64,000 bases of DNA from Euonymus europaeus. Lineage: Eukaryota; Streptophyta; Magnoliopsida; Celastrales; Celastraceae. A program made the translations under genes and the position numbers. How positions within the stretch are numbered: the first letter of the stretch is position 1; each line of letters starts with the position of its first letter. The notes beneath the pieces are model-generated. The model was not told the origin of the DNA, ran no database searches, and saw only the letters and a program-made list of their open reading frames with translations. The DNA lies in NCBI GenBank assembly GCA_963580455.1, contig OY756958.1, positions 6,460,501-6,524,500 of the forward strand. Direction: 5' to 3'. This document shows positions 46,640 to 56,211 of this stretch, piece after piece.

Positions 46640-47350
46640 TGCTATTCTCATGGGTCAACCCATTTTTTTTCCATCTCTGATTCTTTTACCACATCCTTTA
46701 TGTCAAGGATCATAGAGTCCGTGCTCTCAATTTACTATATGGTGTTTTGCTAACCAAGTATATGGAAGCTCAAGATGTTTCCCTTACACCAAATTTTGGA
46801 TCCCTTCATCCTACCATTACTTTCAAAACTGCACAGAGAAGTGAGAAACAGTTACTGCACATAGTTATCAAAGATTATACAGAGGATATCTTAAAGCTTA
46901 CCTCATTTACACAAGTTCCCACAAGTACCCCTCTTGAGCTTACTGAAAAAAATGCTTAGTTTACCAAGAAAGTTTATATGCTTTTAGAGTATATTACCTC
47001 ACGAAATGCAAAGATAGATAGCCTATGTGATCCGGTGACCTCAAAGGTAGAAACTTCCATTGAATGTGTCCATACCACGGTTTCTACTAAATTGATAGAA
47101 CTTGCTGATGCTTGAACCACATTTTCCTATAATCTTTAATATGTGATGGAAAGGGTGGATCATGGGATTGTACGAGAAGGAATCTGTTACATTGATCTCA
47201 AGAGGAGCAAACTGGAAGACATGAAGAAGGAGGTTTTTGAGAATACTAATATCCTTCATGGTTTCTAGGTTGTAGCTAGTCATCGTTGACCTTTGTAGAT
47301 CCAAAAAGAGGGATATCAAATGAGGGGAAGTTGTTGCTGCTGAGGGGGAG
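46640..47350 (+). other. Unidentified, partly open coiled-coil-like region upstream of an LTR
   Basis: The open frame 46747-46959 (LTKYMEAQDVSLTPNFGSL...) is followed, after a stop, by further open text (MLLEYITSRNAKIDSLCD, then KLEDMKKEVFENTN) up to about 47265. Heptad-like acidic and basic residues suggest coiled coil. I do not recognise the family. It lies directly ahead of a purine tract and LTR at 47733, so it may be the 3' part of that retrotransposon, where some plant copia elements carry an extra ORF. Confidence 0.3.
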
Positions 47351-47732
47351 TTTGTTTGCTTTTGTTTGTAATTTTTAGAAGTTTTTAGTTTTTGGACTAG
47401 ATTATGTTTATGGTGGTTAATTTAGTGATTTGGTTTGATCAGTTTGTTTACTTTTGTGCTACTGAACTATTTGGTATTATGGTTATGGATTGATACTTTA
47501 TTTGATATTGTATTTGTAGTTGAATATTCTGTTTTGGTTATCATCTAAATGGTTATAGGTTTAGTGTTGGATGTGATATGGAGTTACTCTGTTTATTTTT
47601 GATACTTTGAAGCGTCTAAGAATTTTCCGCGGGAACAATGTGTGCATCATGATTGAAGGTTTCTAGCTGAATGTTCTTATTAGTAAGTTTTGTGTTGTTG
47701 GGTTTTGATCACACAAATGTCAAGGGGGTGAT

Positions 47733-48310
47733 TGTTGGTTTTACACCCATGTTTTTTATATTTGTTTGAATATGATATGATATGCATGTCATTTATAGCA
47801 CATGTGCAAAAATTGGTTGATAGATTGTTTAATTGATAAATAGTTGCAGGGAAGCAGGTAACCAGGAAGTAGCCACCCTTAGGTTACTCGAATGAGTGTA
47901 CTAGTGGTGTATGGACTATGTTGTGTACTAATGTTTTATTCATCATTGGACTTCATTGGATGAATGTGATGTTGTTTTGATCATGCAATACTTATTGGGA
48001 TAAGGATAAAACTCTATCGTTAAAGGGTTTGATTGAGATTAAACAACTTGAAAAGATAATACTTGTTAATACCTTGGATATTAACTCTTGATTAAATCAA
48101 CTTCTAAGATTATCCTTTTAGGGTTCTATTATGCCATGATTATTACATTTTCTCAACTATCTATTTAAGGACATGATCAAAGCATATTGAAGATTGAAGC
48201 TTTCAAGGAATCCTTCGGCCATATAGAAAAACAATTTGTAAGTTTAATTTTCTCTCTTGCTTAATGAGTGATTTGTGAGATATTGATTATATGTATTTAG
48301 TTTGAGAGAT
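47733..48310 (+). repeat. LTR-like repeat preceded by a purine tract
   Basis: AAATGTCAAGGGGGTGAT runs into TGTTGGTTTTACACC at 47733, the appearance of a purine tract followed by a 3' LTR start. Blocks GGATAAAACTCTATC, AAAGGGTTTGATTGAG and TCTCTTGCTTAATGAGTGAT are shared with 34800-35666. The right end and the matching 5' LTR were not resolved. Confidence 0.6.
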
Positions 48311-49339
48311 AGAAAGAGATCAATTTGAGAAGAAGGCAAAGCTACAACATGTTTGAGGTACCTACCTCGAGATTACTTGGATCATTACTTCAAGTTTGAA
48401 TACTCTTGGAGGTGTCAAAAGCATGAGATCATCATTGGTGTGTTGATCCGAATCAAAACATGCATTGAATGAGATCTACAAGTAGGGAATTTAGGTAAAA
48501 AATAAGGTTGTAATCTTGATTCATCATATTGGATTGTTTTGATATGTTGGTTGCTCATAAACTCAAAGTTTTTTCCTTGTAGAGATTTCCTCATTATTTT
48601 GTGGTGCTTATTCTTTATTTTCCGAATTTTTTCCATGATATGTTGATTAACCTTTTTTGGTGAGATCAAATTTCCAAGAAGATCTATAACCCAAATGTTG
48701 ATGAAATGTAAGTGTATTTTAGCACATCATTTTTTGTCATCTTTTCTTCACAAAAAATGATTTCCATCTCTCCAATCTATCCATTTGATCTTTCTGTCAG
48801 GGCTGTAGTGAAAAGTTATTGCTACTATGGAAGTTATGTTGTCTATACTTCATTGTGCCAATAGATGAGTTTTACACTATATCTTATGGGTCGTGGTTCA
48901 CTTGGCCGATGACAAAAACTTGCACCGAGGATGCCAATGTTTGAGTCTTATAGCAAAAACAATTGTGATTTAACTAATTAATGGGGTTAGAGGCTTTCGA
49001 ATTGTCCAAAGTTTACCTATGCTTATCATTCTATGACAATGGTGCTTGCGAATAATTTCCTCTCTAAAAGAAAGGATATTAATGTGTATGTGGCTATTAA
49101 ACTTTTGTCTTCATTTCCTTTTATTTGTAAATCACATTTTTGTCTGTTTAAATTTGGGTTTTCTAATGATATCTCATATTGGATTGTTAATGACTTTAAT
49201 GTTTCATTCAAGATTGACAAAAAAAAATAGAGGATGTTTTGAACCCAAAAAAATAAACAACTAGCTAGAAAAGATTACACCGGGGTATGTGTTCATGTTC
49301 TAGATATAGATAAATACTTGAAGAGGATAAAAACCTTTT
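48311..49339. other. Interval without a recognisable gene
   Basis: AT-rich, with short frames on both strands near 49030-49230 that resemble no family. Probably repeat-derived. Confidence 0.4.
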
Positions 49340-49546
49340 TGGCTATTGATGTATTCTCATGTAATTTATATACAACACTAGGTCTACGTTTGTTACAATC
49401 CCATAAATTAGGGAGTTGATAAAGGAGCGAACAAATATCAATTTGTGAGAATTAATTGGCTAACTATATGACAGAGGACGATTATGGAGCTATTATGTTA
49501 ACAAATTGATGAGGAGACAATCTCATGTCATGGATTATCTCCATCA
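49340..49546 (-). repeat. Copia 3' LTR (antisense)
   Basis: 207 bp. Shares CTACGTTTGTTACAATCCCAT and CATGTC/GATGGATTATCTC blocks with the LTR at 58444-58644. It starts, on its own strand, TGATGGAGATAATCC. Confidence 0.8.
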
Positions 49547-49686
49547 TGCCCCTGCAAGATGGAACTATGAGAGGAGAGTCCAATCTTGGATTTCAGATGG
49601 AGAAAACGTGTCTGAGAGAGATGCTTGGTGTGAGTATCAGCCAATTGGTTGGCGGAAGATATATGGCTAACTCGTAGAGCACCACT

Positions 49687-49875
49687 TCAAACATATTCCT
49701 GAATAAAATGATAGTCCAAAGCCGCATGTTTCATACGGGAGTGAAAAACTGGATTACAACAAAGATTTATAGCACCAATATTGTCACAATAAATCACCGG
49801 TTGATCTGAGAGAGAAATCTCAAGTTCCTCTAGAAGGGAACATAACCAAGTGACTCTGGAGGCTGTGGTTGCCAC
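49687..49875 (-). pseudogene. Copia RNase H fragment
   Basis: The minus-strand frame reads ASRVTWLCSLLEELEISL, YCDNIGAINLCCNPVFHSR and MKHAALDYHFIQEYV, the C-terminal RNase H of copia elements. It belongs to the LINE-split copia. Confidence 0.85.
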
Positions 49876-50087
49876 TGATCAATATTCAGCCTCTGTTGAG
49901 GACCGTGCCATAGTGCATTGTTTGTTATAACTCTATATAATCAGCCAAGATATATAATACAAGCTCCATTCGACGTGTAGTCATCCTTGTTTTTGGCCTA
50001 GTCGGCATCGAAAGATGTATGAAAACATAAGGGAGATTATTTGTATAGAAAAGTTCCATGATTAGATGTGCCACTAAAATAGCACAA

Positions 50088-50358
50088 TCACCCTTTTAGA
50101 GCACCCCAACGGTCAGTAGTAGAATGGTGCGTGAATTGTGAAGCTTGTTGACTGGATAGGCTATATCCAGGCACATGAGAGAAAGATATTGGATTCCACC
50201 TATAAATTTGCAATATTCTGAGAGACCGAGAGTGTTGTGTTGTATAGAAGAGTAAGAACCGGTGATGTGGCCATGGGAGATGCAATTGGCTTCACATCTA
50301 GCATGTTTGTGCACTTGAGAAGGTCCAGAATATGTTGACGTTGAGATAGAAAGAAACC
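50088..50358 (-). pseudogene. Copia RT/RNase H connector downstream of the LINE insertion
   Basis: Minus strand: GFFLSQRQHILDLLKCTNML, DVKPIASPMATSP and then, after a shift, KFIGGIQYLSLMCLDIAY. This continues the RT frame that ends YFLGIEVPAHPN at 57811 on the other side of the LINE. Confidence 0.82.
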
Positions 50359-50385
50359 GTTAGGGTGAGCTTTTTTTTTTTTTTT

Positions 50386-52003
50386 GATAAGCCGCACAAT
50401 ATATTGAAAGAAAAACAAAGTATTACAAAAGGGCATCATAGGGATGGCCTTGGATCAGTACTCAAGAGACATGCCCCTAGAGCAGCAAAATTCACAGAAG
50501 AAAGTGTTCTTTTGAAAGGAAAACAACCCCAAAAAAATCAGATTTAATTGATGTAATGGGGATTGAAAAGACAAAGAAAAGAACTCTTGTAAAAACATAT
50601 GGTAATTAAGCAGCAGGATTCTTATGTTGCTGCAGTAGTAATATCCCAGTTGAATCCCAATTGCTTCACCAGGATTCTCCGAAAAAACCTTTGAGTTGTG
50701 ACATATGATAAAGCATTGCTAGAGAGCAGAACTGTCTTCTAATGCATTCGACAATGTTGTAGATAACCAAGGAATCAGCCCCAGAAAGATGCTTAGATTA
50801 GTTTGCACTGCTGTCCACTTGATCTGCAGGTACACCCAAAAATATAATGCTATCTCTTTGGTTTGCAGGGACACCCGAAAAAAAACACGAAAGAGTTGCT
50901 TCATAGACCCGAGATGCTAGAGCAGTACTCTTTTCCTTGTAAATCTAGTTTTTCTTCAAGAGATGCAAAGTGCTCGAGACACCATTGAGAACAAAGACTT
51001 GAGGCCACCATAAAACAGCAGGAGGCCATGTCACTAATGCCAAGTATTAAAATACTCACACACACACGCGAAAGAGAAGAACACCATTGAGGACAAAGAC
51101 TTGAGGCCACCATAAAACAGCAGGAGGCCATGTCACTAATGCCAAGTATTAAAATACTCACACACACACGCGAAAGAGAGAGAACACCATTGAGAACAAA
51201 GACTTGAGGCCACCATCAAACAGCAGGAGGCCATGTCACTAATGCCAAGTATTAAAATACTCACACACACATGAAAAAGAGAGAGAAACTAGGTAGATGG
51301 CTCGAAACAAAAGGATAAATAGCCGAACAGAAATCAGGATCAGGAGGCAGATCTACAAAGCCTCACTGATATGACCAATAGATTCATATTTTACACACGA
51401 AAAAAAATCACACTGGAAGATGACCAGCAAGCATTCACTAGTAGATGACCAGATCCAGCAACAAAAGAAAGACACAAGGGACAGAAAATGAGAAGGAAAA
51501 ACTAGATGAGAAAACTGTAACAAGGGCCTCACTGGAAGGGGATCAGGACACGCGAAAGGAGAGGAAATAAGAAGAAGAGGCAAGAAAGAAAAAAGGAAAT
51601 AAAACACACTAAACGCAAAAATTGATGATCAGACGGACCAAATTTTACACACAAAAAACACCTCACTGGAAGGTGACCAGAACAAGCAAACAAAAGAAAA
51701 CACACGCGACAGAAAAGGAGGAGACAATTAGAAAAAGAAGTGCAGTAGACACTTCAAGCTGCATACTAAAAAAAATCTGGAGAAGAAAGAAAAACAAGAG
51801 GAGGAGAATGGAGGATAAAGAAAAGAAACCAAACACAAAAACCTCACTAGAATTAATACTAAATCGCATGACATGGAAAGGAACACATTTTAGACTAATA
51901 GCTTTATGAAAGCAAGAAGAATAGAGGACCTTAGGAGAGGCACTAAACCTACGTTCAGGAGCATGATCATACCAAAATAAGACAATCATCCTAGCTAGTC
52001 AGA
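50386..52003 (-). other. Long LINE 3' untranslated region
   Basis: About 1.6 kb separates the ORF2 stop from the poly(A) tract. It holds three tandem ~103-bp units (50981-51285) and two related segments (near 51390 and 51640) sharing ATTTTACACAC(G/A)AAAAAA and CACTGGAAG(A/G)TGACCAG. No protein frame is supported. In the other LINE of the window the same interval is only ~200 bp. Confidence 0.7.
50981..51285. repeat. Three tandem ~103-bp repeats in the LINE 3' UTR
   Basis: Units begin ACCATTGAG(A/G)ACAAAGAC at 50981, 51083 and 51186, run through GAGGCCATGTCACTAATGCC and end in a CACACACACGCGAAAGAG tract. They are nearly identical, so the amplification is recent. Confidence 0.92.
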
Positions 52004-55000
52004 TCAAAACCACATGATAAGGTCTTCGGACCTTGTAACACCCTCCTTTGCCAGCTGATCTGCAATATCATTTCTCTGCCTTGATATGTGCTTTGTTTCC
52101 CATGTTGGAATTTTGGACTTTGCCTCCTCCAGTGCATTGCTTATTTGATTTAGTCTCCAAGGTACTGTCTTAGTATTCATTGCCCATGTGTGTGCATTCC
52201 TTGAGTCAGTTTCAACTATGATATGTTTTTCAAGGGAGGATTGTGAGACTGAGGTTAGCTCCAATGCCTTCTTCAAACCATAGAACTCGGCTTCATTTGA
52301 TTCAGCAACTCCAATACTACATGAGAATATGCATATGAAAGCACCGTTTTCATCCCTTAGAGCACCTCCAATACCCGCAGGTCCTGGTTTTCCCAGAGCA
52401 GATCCGTCTACATTCCATTTCAATTGTCCCTCCATTGGAGGTAACCATGGCAATGGAGGCCCTGAATTAGCTATGGCTACTTCTTTCCAGTTCTTTAATG
52501 TAGAGGCCGAAGTAGATAGTTGCTGGCTGTTGTATGGTAAGGTGGGGATTAACTTGGATAACCACATATGTAGTCTAACAAAGACTAACGATATCACTGA
52601 GTCCCAATTCACAATTTTCTTCCTGAAGATGCATTCATTTCTCTCAAGCCATATTGACCAGGCTACTACATAGAAACAAAGCACCCAAAATTTCTTCTGG
52701 ATTCCACCTCTAACCATATCCATCCACATTTCGAAAAGGCAACTTATATTACCAGAGCAGGACCAAGAGAAACCCCACCAATCGATCAGTTTATACCATA
52801 AAGTAGAAGGACCGGGGCATTGACAAAATAGATGATCCACAGTCTCCAGAGTGGATGAACAGAAATGACAGGAACTATCGGGTAGCTGAGTTACGCCTTT
52901 TTCAAATAGTTGCTCCCCCGTGTTGAGCTTTTTGAGTAATAATACCCATGTAAAGAACTCCACTTTTGGGGGTGCATACCCTTTCCAGACTTGCGAGCAA
53001 GCTGGAGAGACCAAATTGATGGCTGAGGTAGTGTGAAGTTTGTCATAAAGGGATTTAACAGAGAATTCTCCAGTGGCATTCATTTTCCAGATTATTCGAT
53101 CCATTTTACCACGGCAAGCTATATGAGAGAGTAACCTTTGATGCATTTGATCCAGTTGGCTCTGTTCCCATGAGAAAAGGCGTCTTCTCCAACTAAGTCT
53201 CCATTCCCATCTCCCATTGGTCCAAGCTCCCATTTTCTCCACTGTATTGAATTGTTGTTCGGAGATGCTGTATAGTCGCCTATAAGTGTTACATAGAGGC
53301 ACCTCACCCAGCCAGATGTCAAGCCAAAATCTAGCCTTTTGGCCATTGCCCACTGCGAAACCAATTCCATTCGCAGATATAGATGGTAAGATTGGACTGT
53401 TGGGGGAGACTAAAGATTGAATTGAGCTCCAAATGATAGATGCATTTGCATTTACAGGTATGATTGTAAGCGATTGTCCTCTTCTACCATACTCACCATT
53501 AATCACCACCTTCCATAGGGAGTTTTCTTCAGCCACATACCTCCACACCCACTTGTATAACAATGCCTGATTTTTGACACATAGATCAATAATTCCAAGA
53601 CCACCAAGTTGCAAGGGTTGTTTTACCTGATCCCAATTTACACAGTGCAAAGATCTTTTCCCCTCATAATCTCCCCATAAAAATTGTCGCTGTATTTTTT
53701 CCAGGTTTCGTGCAACTGTCAATGGAATTTTAAAGATAGACATATAGTAAATGGGAAGGTTTGATAATGAGGCTTTGATCAATGTGAGTCTTCCACCATA
53801 AGATAGCTGCTTACCTTTCCACATTGCTAACCTTGATCTGAACTTTTCCACTACCGGTGCCCATGTCTTTGACAATCTGGGGTTTGCTCCAAGAGGCAAT
53901 CCTAAGTATTTTACTGGCAGCTTCTCACATTTGCAATAGTACTTTGCAGCTAAAAGTTCCACCCTTTTCTTATCCACTCCTAGGCCGACCAAGGAGCTTT
54001 TAAGAAAATTCACCTTCAAGCCGAACATGAGATGAAAACATCTAAGGATTTTTTTTGCAGCATGAACATATTTTTCCTTTGCTTTACAGAATAATAGGGT
54101 ATCATCAGCATACTGGAGATGCGACACAGTGAGCACATCCTTTTTCACAACTATCCCCTTGAACATATTTTCCTCTTCTGCTTTCTTGAACAGTTGATGT
54201 AAGCCCTCAGCGGCTATATTGAACAGAAATGGTGACAGTGGATCACCCTGTCGAATCCCTCTTTGAATATCAAACTCCTGCGTTGGTGATCCAAAAATCA
54301 GGATAGATATTTTTGCCGTCGAAACACATTCCCATATCCATGATCTCCATTTGGTTCCAAAACCCATTCGTGCCATAATTTTATCCAGGTAACTCCAGTT
54401 GATAGAGTCAAAAGCTTTTTCGAGATCTAGTTTAAATAAGTATCCCTTCTTTCTCCTTCTTTTCATGTGATGCACTAGTTCATTTGCTATCAAAAAGCTA
54501 TCCATGATTTGTCTTCCTTTCACAAAAGCCGATTGTGTGTTGCTGATTATTGTTGGTAGAGCTCTCTTCAATCTGCTTGATAGTACTTTGGAGATAATCT
54601 TATATAGACTTCCAACCAGGCTTATTGGTCTGTAGTCACCTAGGTTGTACGAGCCTTTCACTTTCGGGATAAGAGTAATGAAAGACAAGTTGACTCCTGC
54701 AGGTAGTTTTCCTGTGGCGAAAAATTCCTGCACCATGGCAAAGATATCTGCATGTATGAAACTCCACGCTTTCTTTATGAAGTGGAAATTGAAACCATCT
54801 GGCCCTGGAGCCTTCGATCCTTCGCAACTCCAGACAGCTTCTTTGACTTCTTCCGCTGAACAGGGTTCTTCTAAAGATTGAGCCATTTCTCCAGATAGAG
54901 ATTTGAAATTTAAGCCTTCCCATTGGATGACATCATTCTCTGCAGATTGAAATTGCCTCCTGAAATGCTCTTTTGCCTCCTCTTTTATTTTCGATGGCTC

Positions 55001-55438
55001 AGTGATGATTTCTCCATTTCTATTCTTCAAACAGCTGAGCTTGTTTAGTCTACCCCGAATACAGGCAGTTGTATGAAAAAACTTAGTGTTTCTATCGCCT
55101 TCGGCAGTCCATTTAAGGCGAGCTTTTTGTCTCCACACAGTTTCTCTCACTCTATTTACCTTCCACACATAACTTTTGGATTCATTGTATTTTGCTTGCT
55201 CATCGATTGACAAAATTCTGGCCTCTGAAATTTTATCCCATCTATCCAACTCTTTTTCTAGGGCCTTTATCTTCTCATCGGCATTTCCGAATACCTCCAA
55301 ATTCCAAACCTTTAGAAGCTTTTTCAATAGCTGCATCTTGTTCAGTAGGGGTTGACCTACCGAATATGTCTGAATTTCCTCCCAGAACACCTTTATAGTT
55401 GTTAAAAACCAGGGATGAGACCACCAGCAATCCTGCAC
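52004..55438 (-). CDS. LINE ORF2, C-terminal part: reverse transcriptase, zf-RVT, RNase H
   Basis: An open frame of 1144 codons in the same frame as the endonuclease ORF (55472-56161), cut off from it by a single stop at 55472-55474. The reverse transcriptase has FKLDLEKAFDSINW, IRQGDPLSPFLFN and an intact active site YADD (54101-54112). The zf-RVT segment reads WKGYAPPKVEFFTWVLLL followed by the CHFC...HLFCQC cysteines. The C-terminal RNase H reads WNVDGSALGKPGPAGIGGAL with later VETDSRNAHTW. This is the full plant L1 layout, and all key RT residues remain. The upstream stop makes ORF2 discontinuous, so the element is probably inactive as it stands. The region has one of the longest frames in the window. 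Confidence 0.93.
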   Translation of the reverse strand: MQDCWWSHPWFLTTIKVFWEEIQTYSVGQPLLNKMQLLKKLLKVWNLEVFGNADEKIKALEKELDRWDKISEARILSIDEQAKYNESKSYVWKVNRVRETVWRQKARLKWTAEGDRNTKFFHTTACIRGRLNKLSCLKNRNGEIITEPSKIKEEAKEHFRRQFQSAENDVIQWEGLNFKSLSGEMAQSLEEPCSAEEVKEAVWSCEGSKAPGPDGFNFHFIKKAWSFIHADIFAMVQEFFATGKLPAGVNLSFITLIPKVKGSYNLGDYRPISLVGSLYKIISKVLSSRLKRALPTIISNTQSAFVKGRQIMDSFLIANELVHHMKRRRKKGYLFKLDLEKAFDSINWSYLDKIMARMGFGTKWRSWIWECVSTAKISILIFGSPTQEFDIQRGIRQGDPLSPFLFNIAAEGLHQLFKKAEEENMFKGIVVKKDVLTVSHLQYADDTLLFCKAKEKYVHAAKKILRCFHLMFGLKVNFLKSSLVGLGVDKKRVELLAAKYYCKCEKLPVKYLGLPLGANPRLSKTWAPVVEKFRSRLAMWKGKQLSYGGRLTLIKASLSNLPIYYMSIFKIPLTVARNLEKIQRQFLWGDYEGKRSLHCVNWDQVKQPLQLGGLGIIDLCVKNQALLYKWVWRYVAEENSLWKVVINGEYGRRGQSLTIIPVNANASIIWSSIQSLVSPNSPILPSISANGIGFAVGNGQKARFWLDIWLGEVPLCNTYRRLYSISEQQFNTVEKMGAWTNGRWEWRLSWRRRLFSWEQSQLDQMHQRLLSHIACRGKMDRIIWKMNATGEFSVKSLYDKLHTTSAINLVSPACSQVWKGYAPPKVEFFTWVLLLKKLNTGEQLFEKGVTQLPDSSCHFCSSTLETVDHLFCQCPGPSTLWYKLIDWWGFSWSCSGNISCLFEMWMDMVRGGIQKKFWVLCFYVVAWSIWLERNECIFRKKIVNWDSVISLVFVRLHMWLSKLIPTLPYNSQQLSTSASTLKNWKEVAIANSGPPLPWLPPMEGQLKWNVDGSALGKPGPAGIGGALRDENGAFICIFSCSIGVAESNEAEFYGLKKALELTSVSQSSLEKHIIVETDSRNAHTWAMNTKTVPWRLNQISNALEEAKSKIPTWETKHISRQRNDIADQLAKEGVTRSEDLIMWF

Positions 55439-55471
55439 TTTAAAAGGCTTCGGCCCCCAATTTACAAAATT

Positions 55472-56161
55472 TTACTCTAGCAGCAGTGGTGAATGATCAG
55501 ATAAACCTCTTTGCAAACCCCATAATTTGAGTTGTGGATATTCTGAAAGCCAGTCCACTGAGACAAATGCCCTGTCAATTCTACTTCGACTTTTGGAATT
55601 TCTCCAGGTGAATTTCCTCCCATACAGCGGTAGTTCAATCAAAGCAGAAGACTGGACAAAATTTCTAAAAAATCTCATACCACGGCTTGTCCTAAGCTGC
55701 CCCTGCCGGTCTTGTGGAGATAAAATTTCATTAAAATCACCAATGATGAGCCACGGACTGTGTAAATTAACTCTGGACAACTTTAGATTCTCCCACAGAG
55801 CTATCCTTTCTGGCTCTTCGTTTGGACCATATACTGCAGAAATGTAACATTCAAAACCTGTTTTAAGAATTATAGCATCTAAGGAAATCCATCTTGCACC
55901 TTTTACCACGTCTCTAATTTTGATTGTCTCCGGATTCCAAACAACCAATATACCTCCTGATGTACCTTCTGACTGTAGAGCCGACCAGCCATAAGGAAAA
56001 TTCCCCCAGCAACTTCTAATCACCCTTTCTGTTATAGTCGCAAGCTTGGTCTCGATAAGGATCAGAACCTCAACTTTTTTTTCTATCACCCATTTTCTCA
56101 CTGCTAATTTTTTCATCGGTCTTCCCAACCCTCGCACATTCCACGAAAGAAGACTAAACAT
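55472..56161 (-). CDS. LINE ORF2, N-terminal part: endonuclease
   Basis: Starts MFSLLSWNVRGLGRPMKKL, 229 codons. An apurinic-type endonuclease that nicks target DNA for target-primed reverse transcription. Visible residues: Asn 8 (WN), Glu 37 (ETKL), YGPNEE, GDFNEIL, and Asp 222 and His 223 (SDHSP). All catalytic motifs appear intact. The frame stops at TAA just after SDHSPLLLE, then continues NFVNWGPKPFK in the same frame into the RT ORF. It starts ~50 bp after the ORF1 end. Confidence 0.92.
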   Translation of the reverse strand: MFSLLSWNVRGLGRPMKKLAVRKWVIEKKVEVLILIETKLATITERVIRSCWGNFPYGWSALQSEGTSGGILVVWNPETIKIRDVVKGARWISLDAIILKTGFECYISAVYGPNEEPERIALWENLKLSRVNLHSPWLIIGDFNEILSPQDRQGQLRTSRGMRFFRNFVQSSALIELPLYGRKFTWRNSKSRSRIDRAFVSVDWLSEYPQLKLWGLQRGLSDHSPLLLE

Positions 56162-56211
56162 TTAGAAAAATATGACACCTGGAAGGACCAAACTGTTGCC
56201 TTGCTTTATCT

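Noticed and set aside
50981..51285. CRISPR-like regular repeats
   Set aside because: The units are contiguous ~103-bp tandem copies without unique spacers, and the genome is a plant.
50719..51989. Several frames in both strands between LINE ORF2 and poly(A)
   Set aside because: They overlap tandem repeats and low-complexity A/G-rich text, and no domain is visible.
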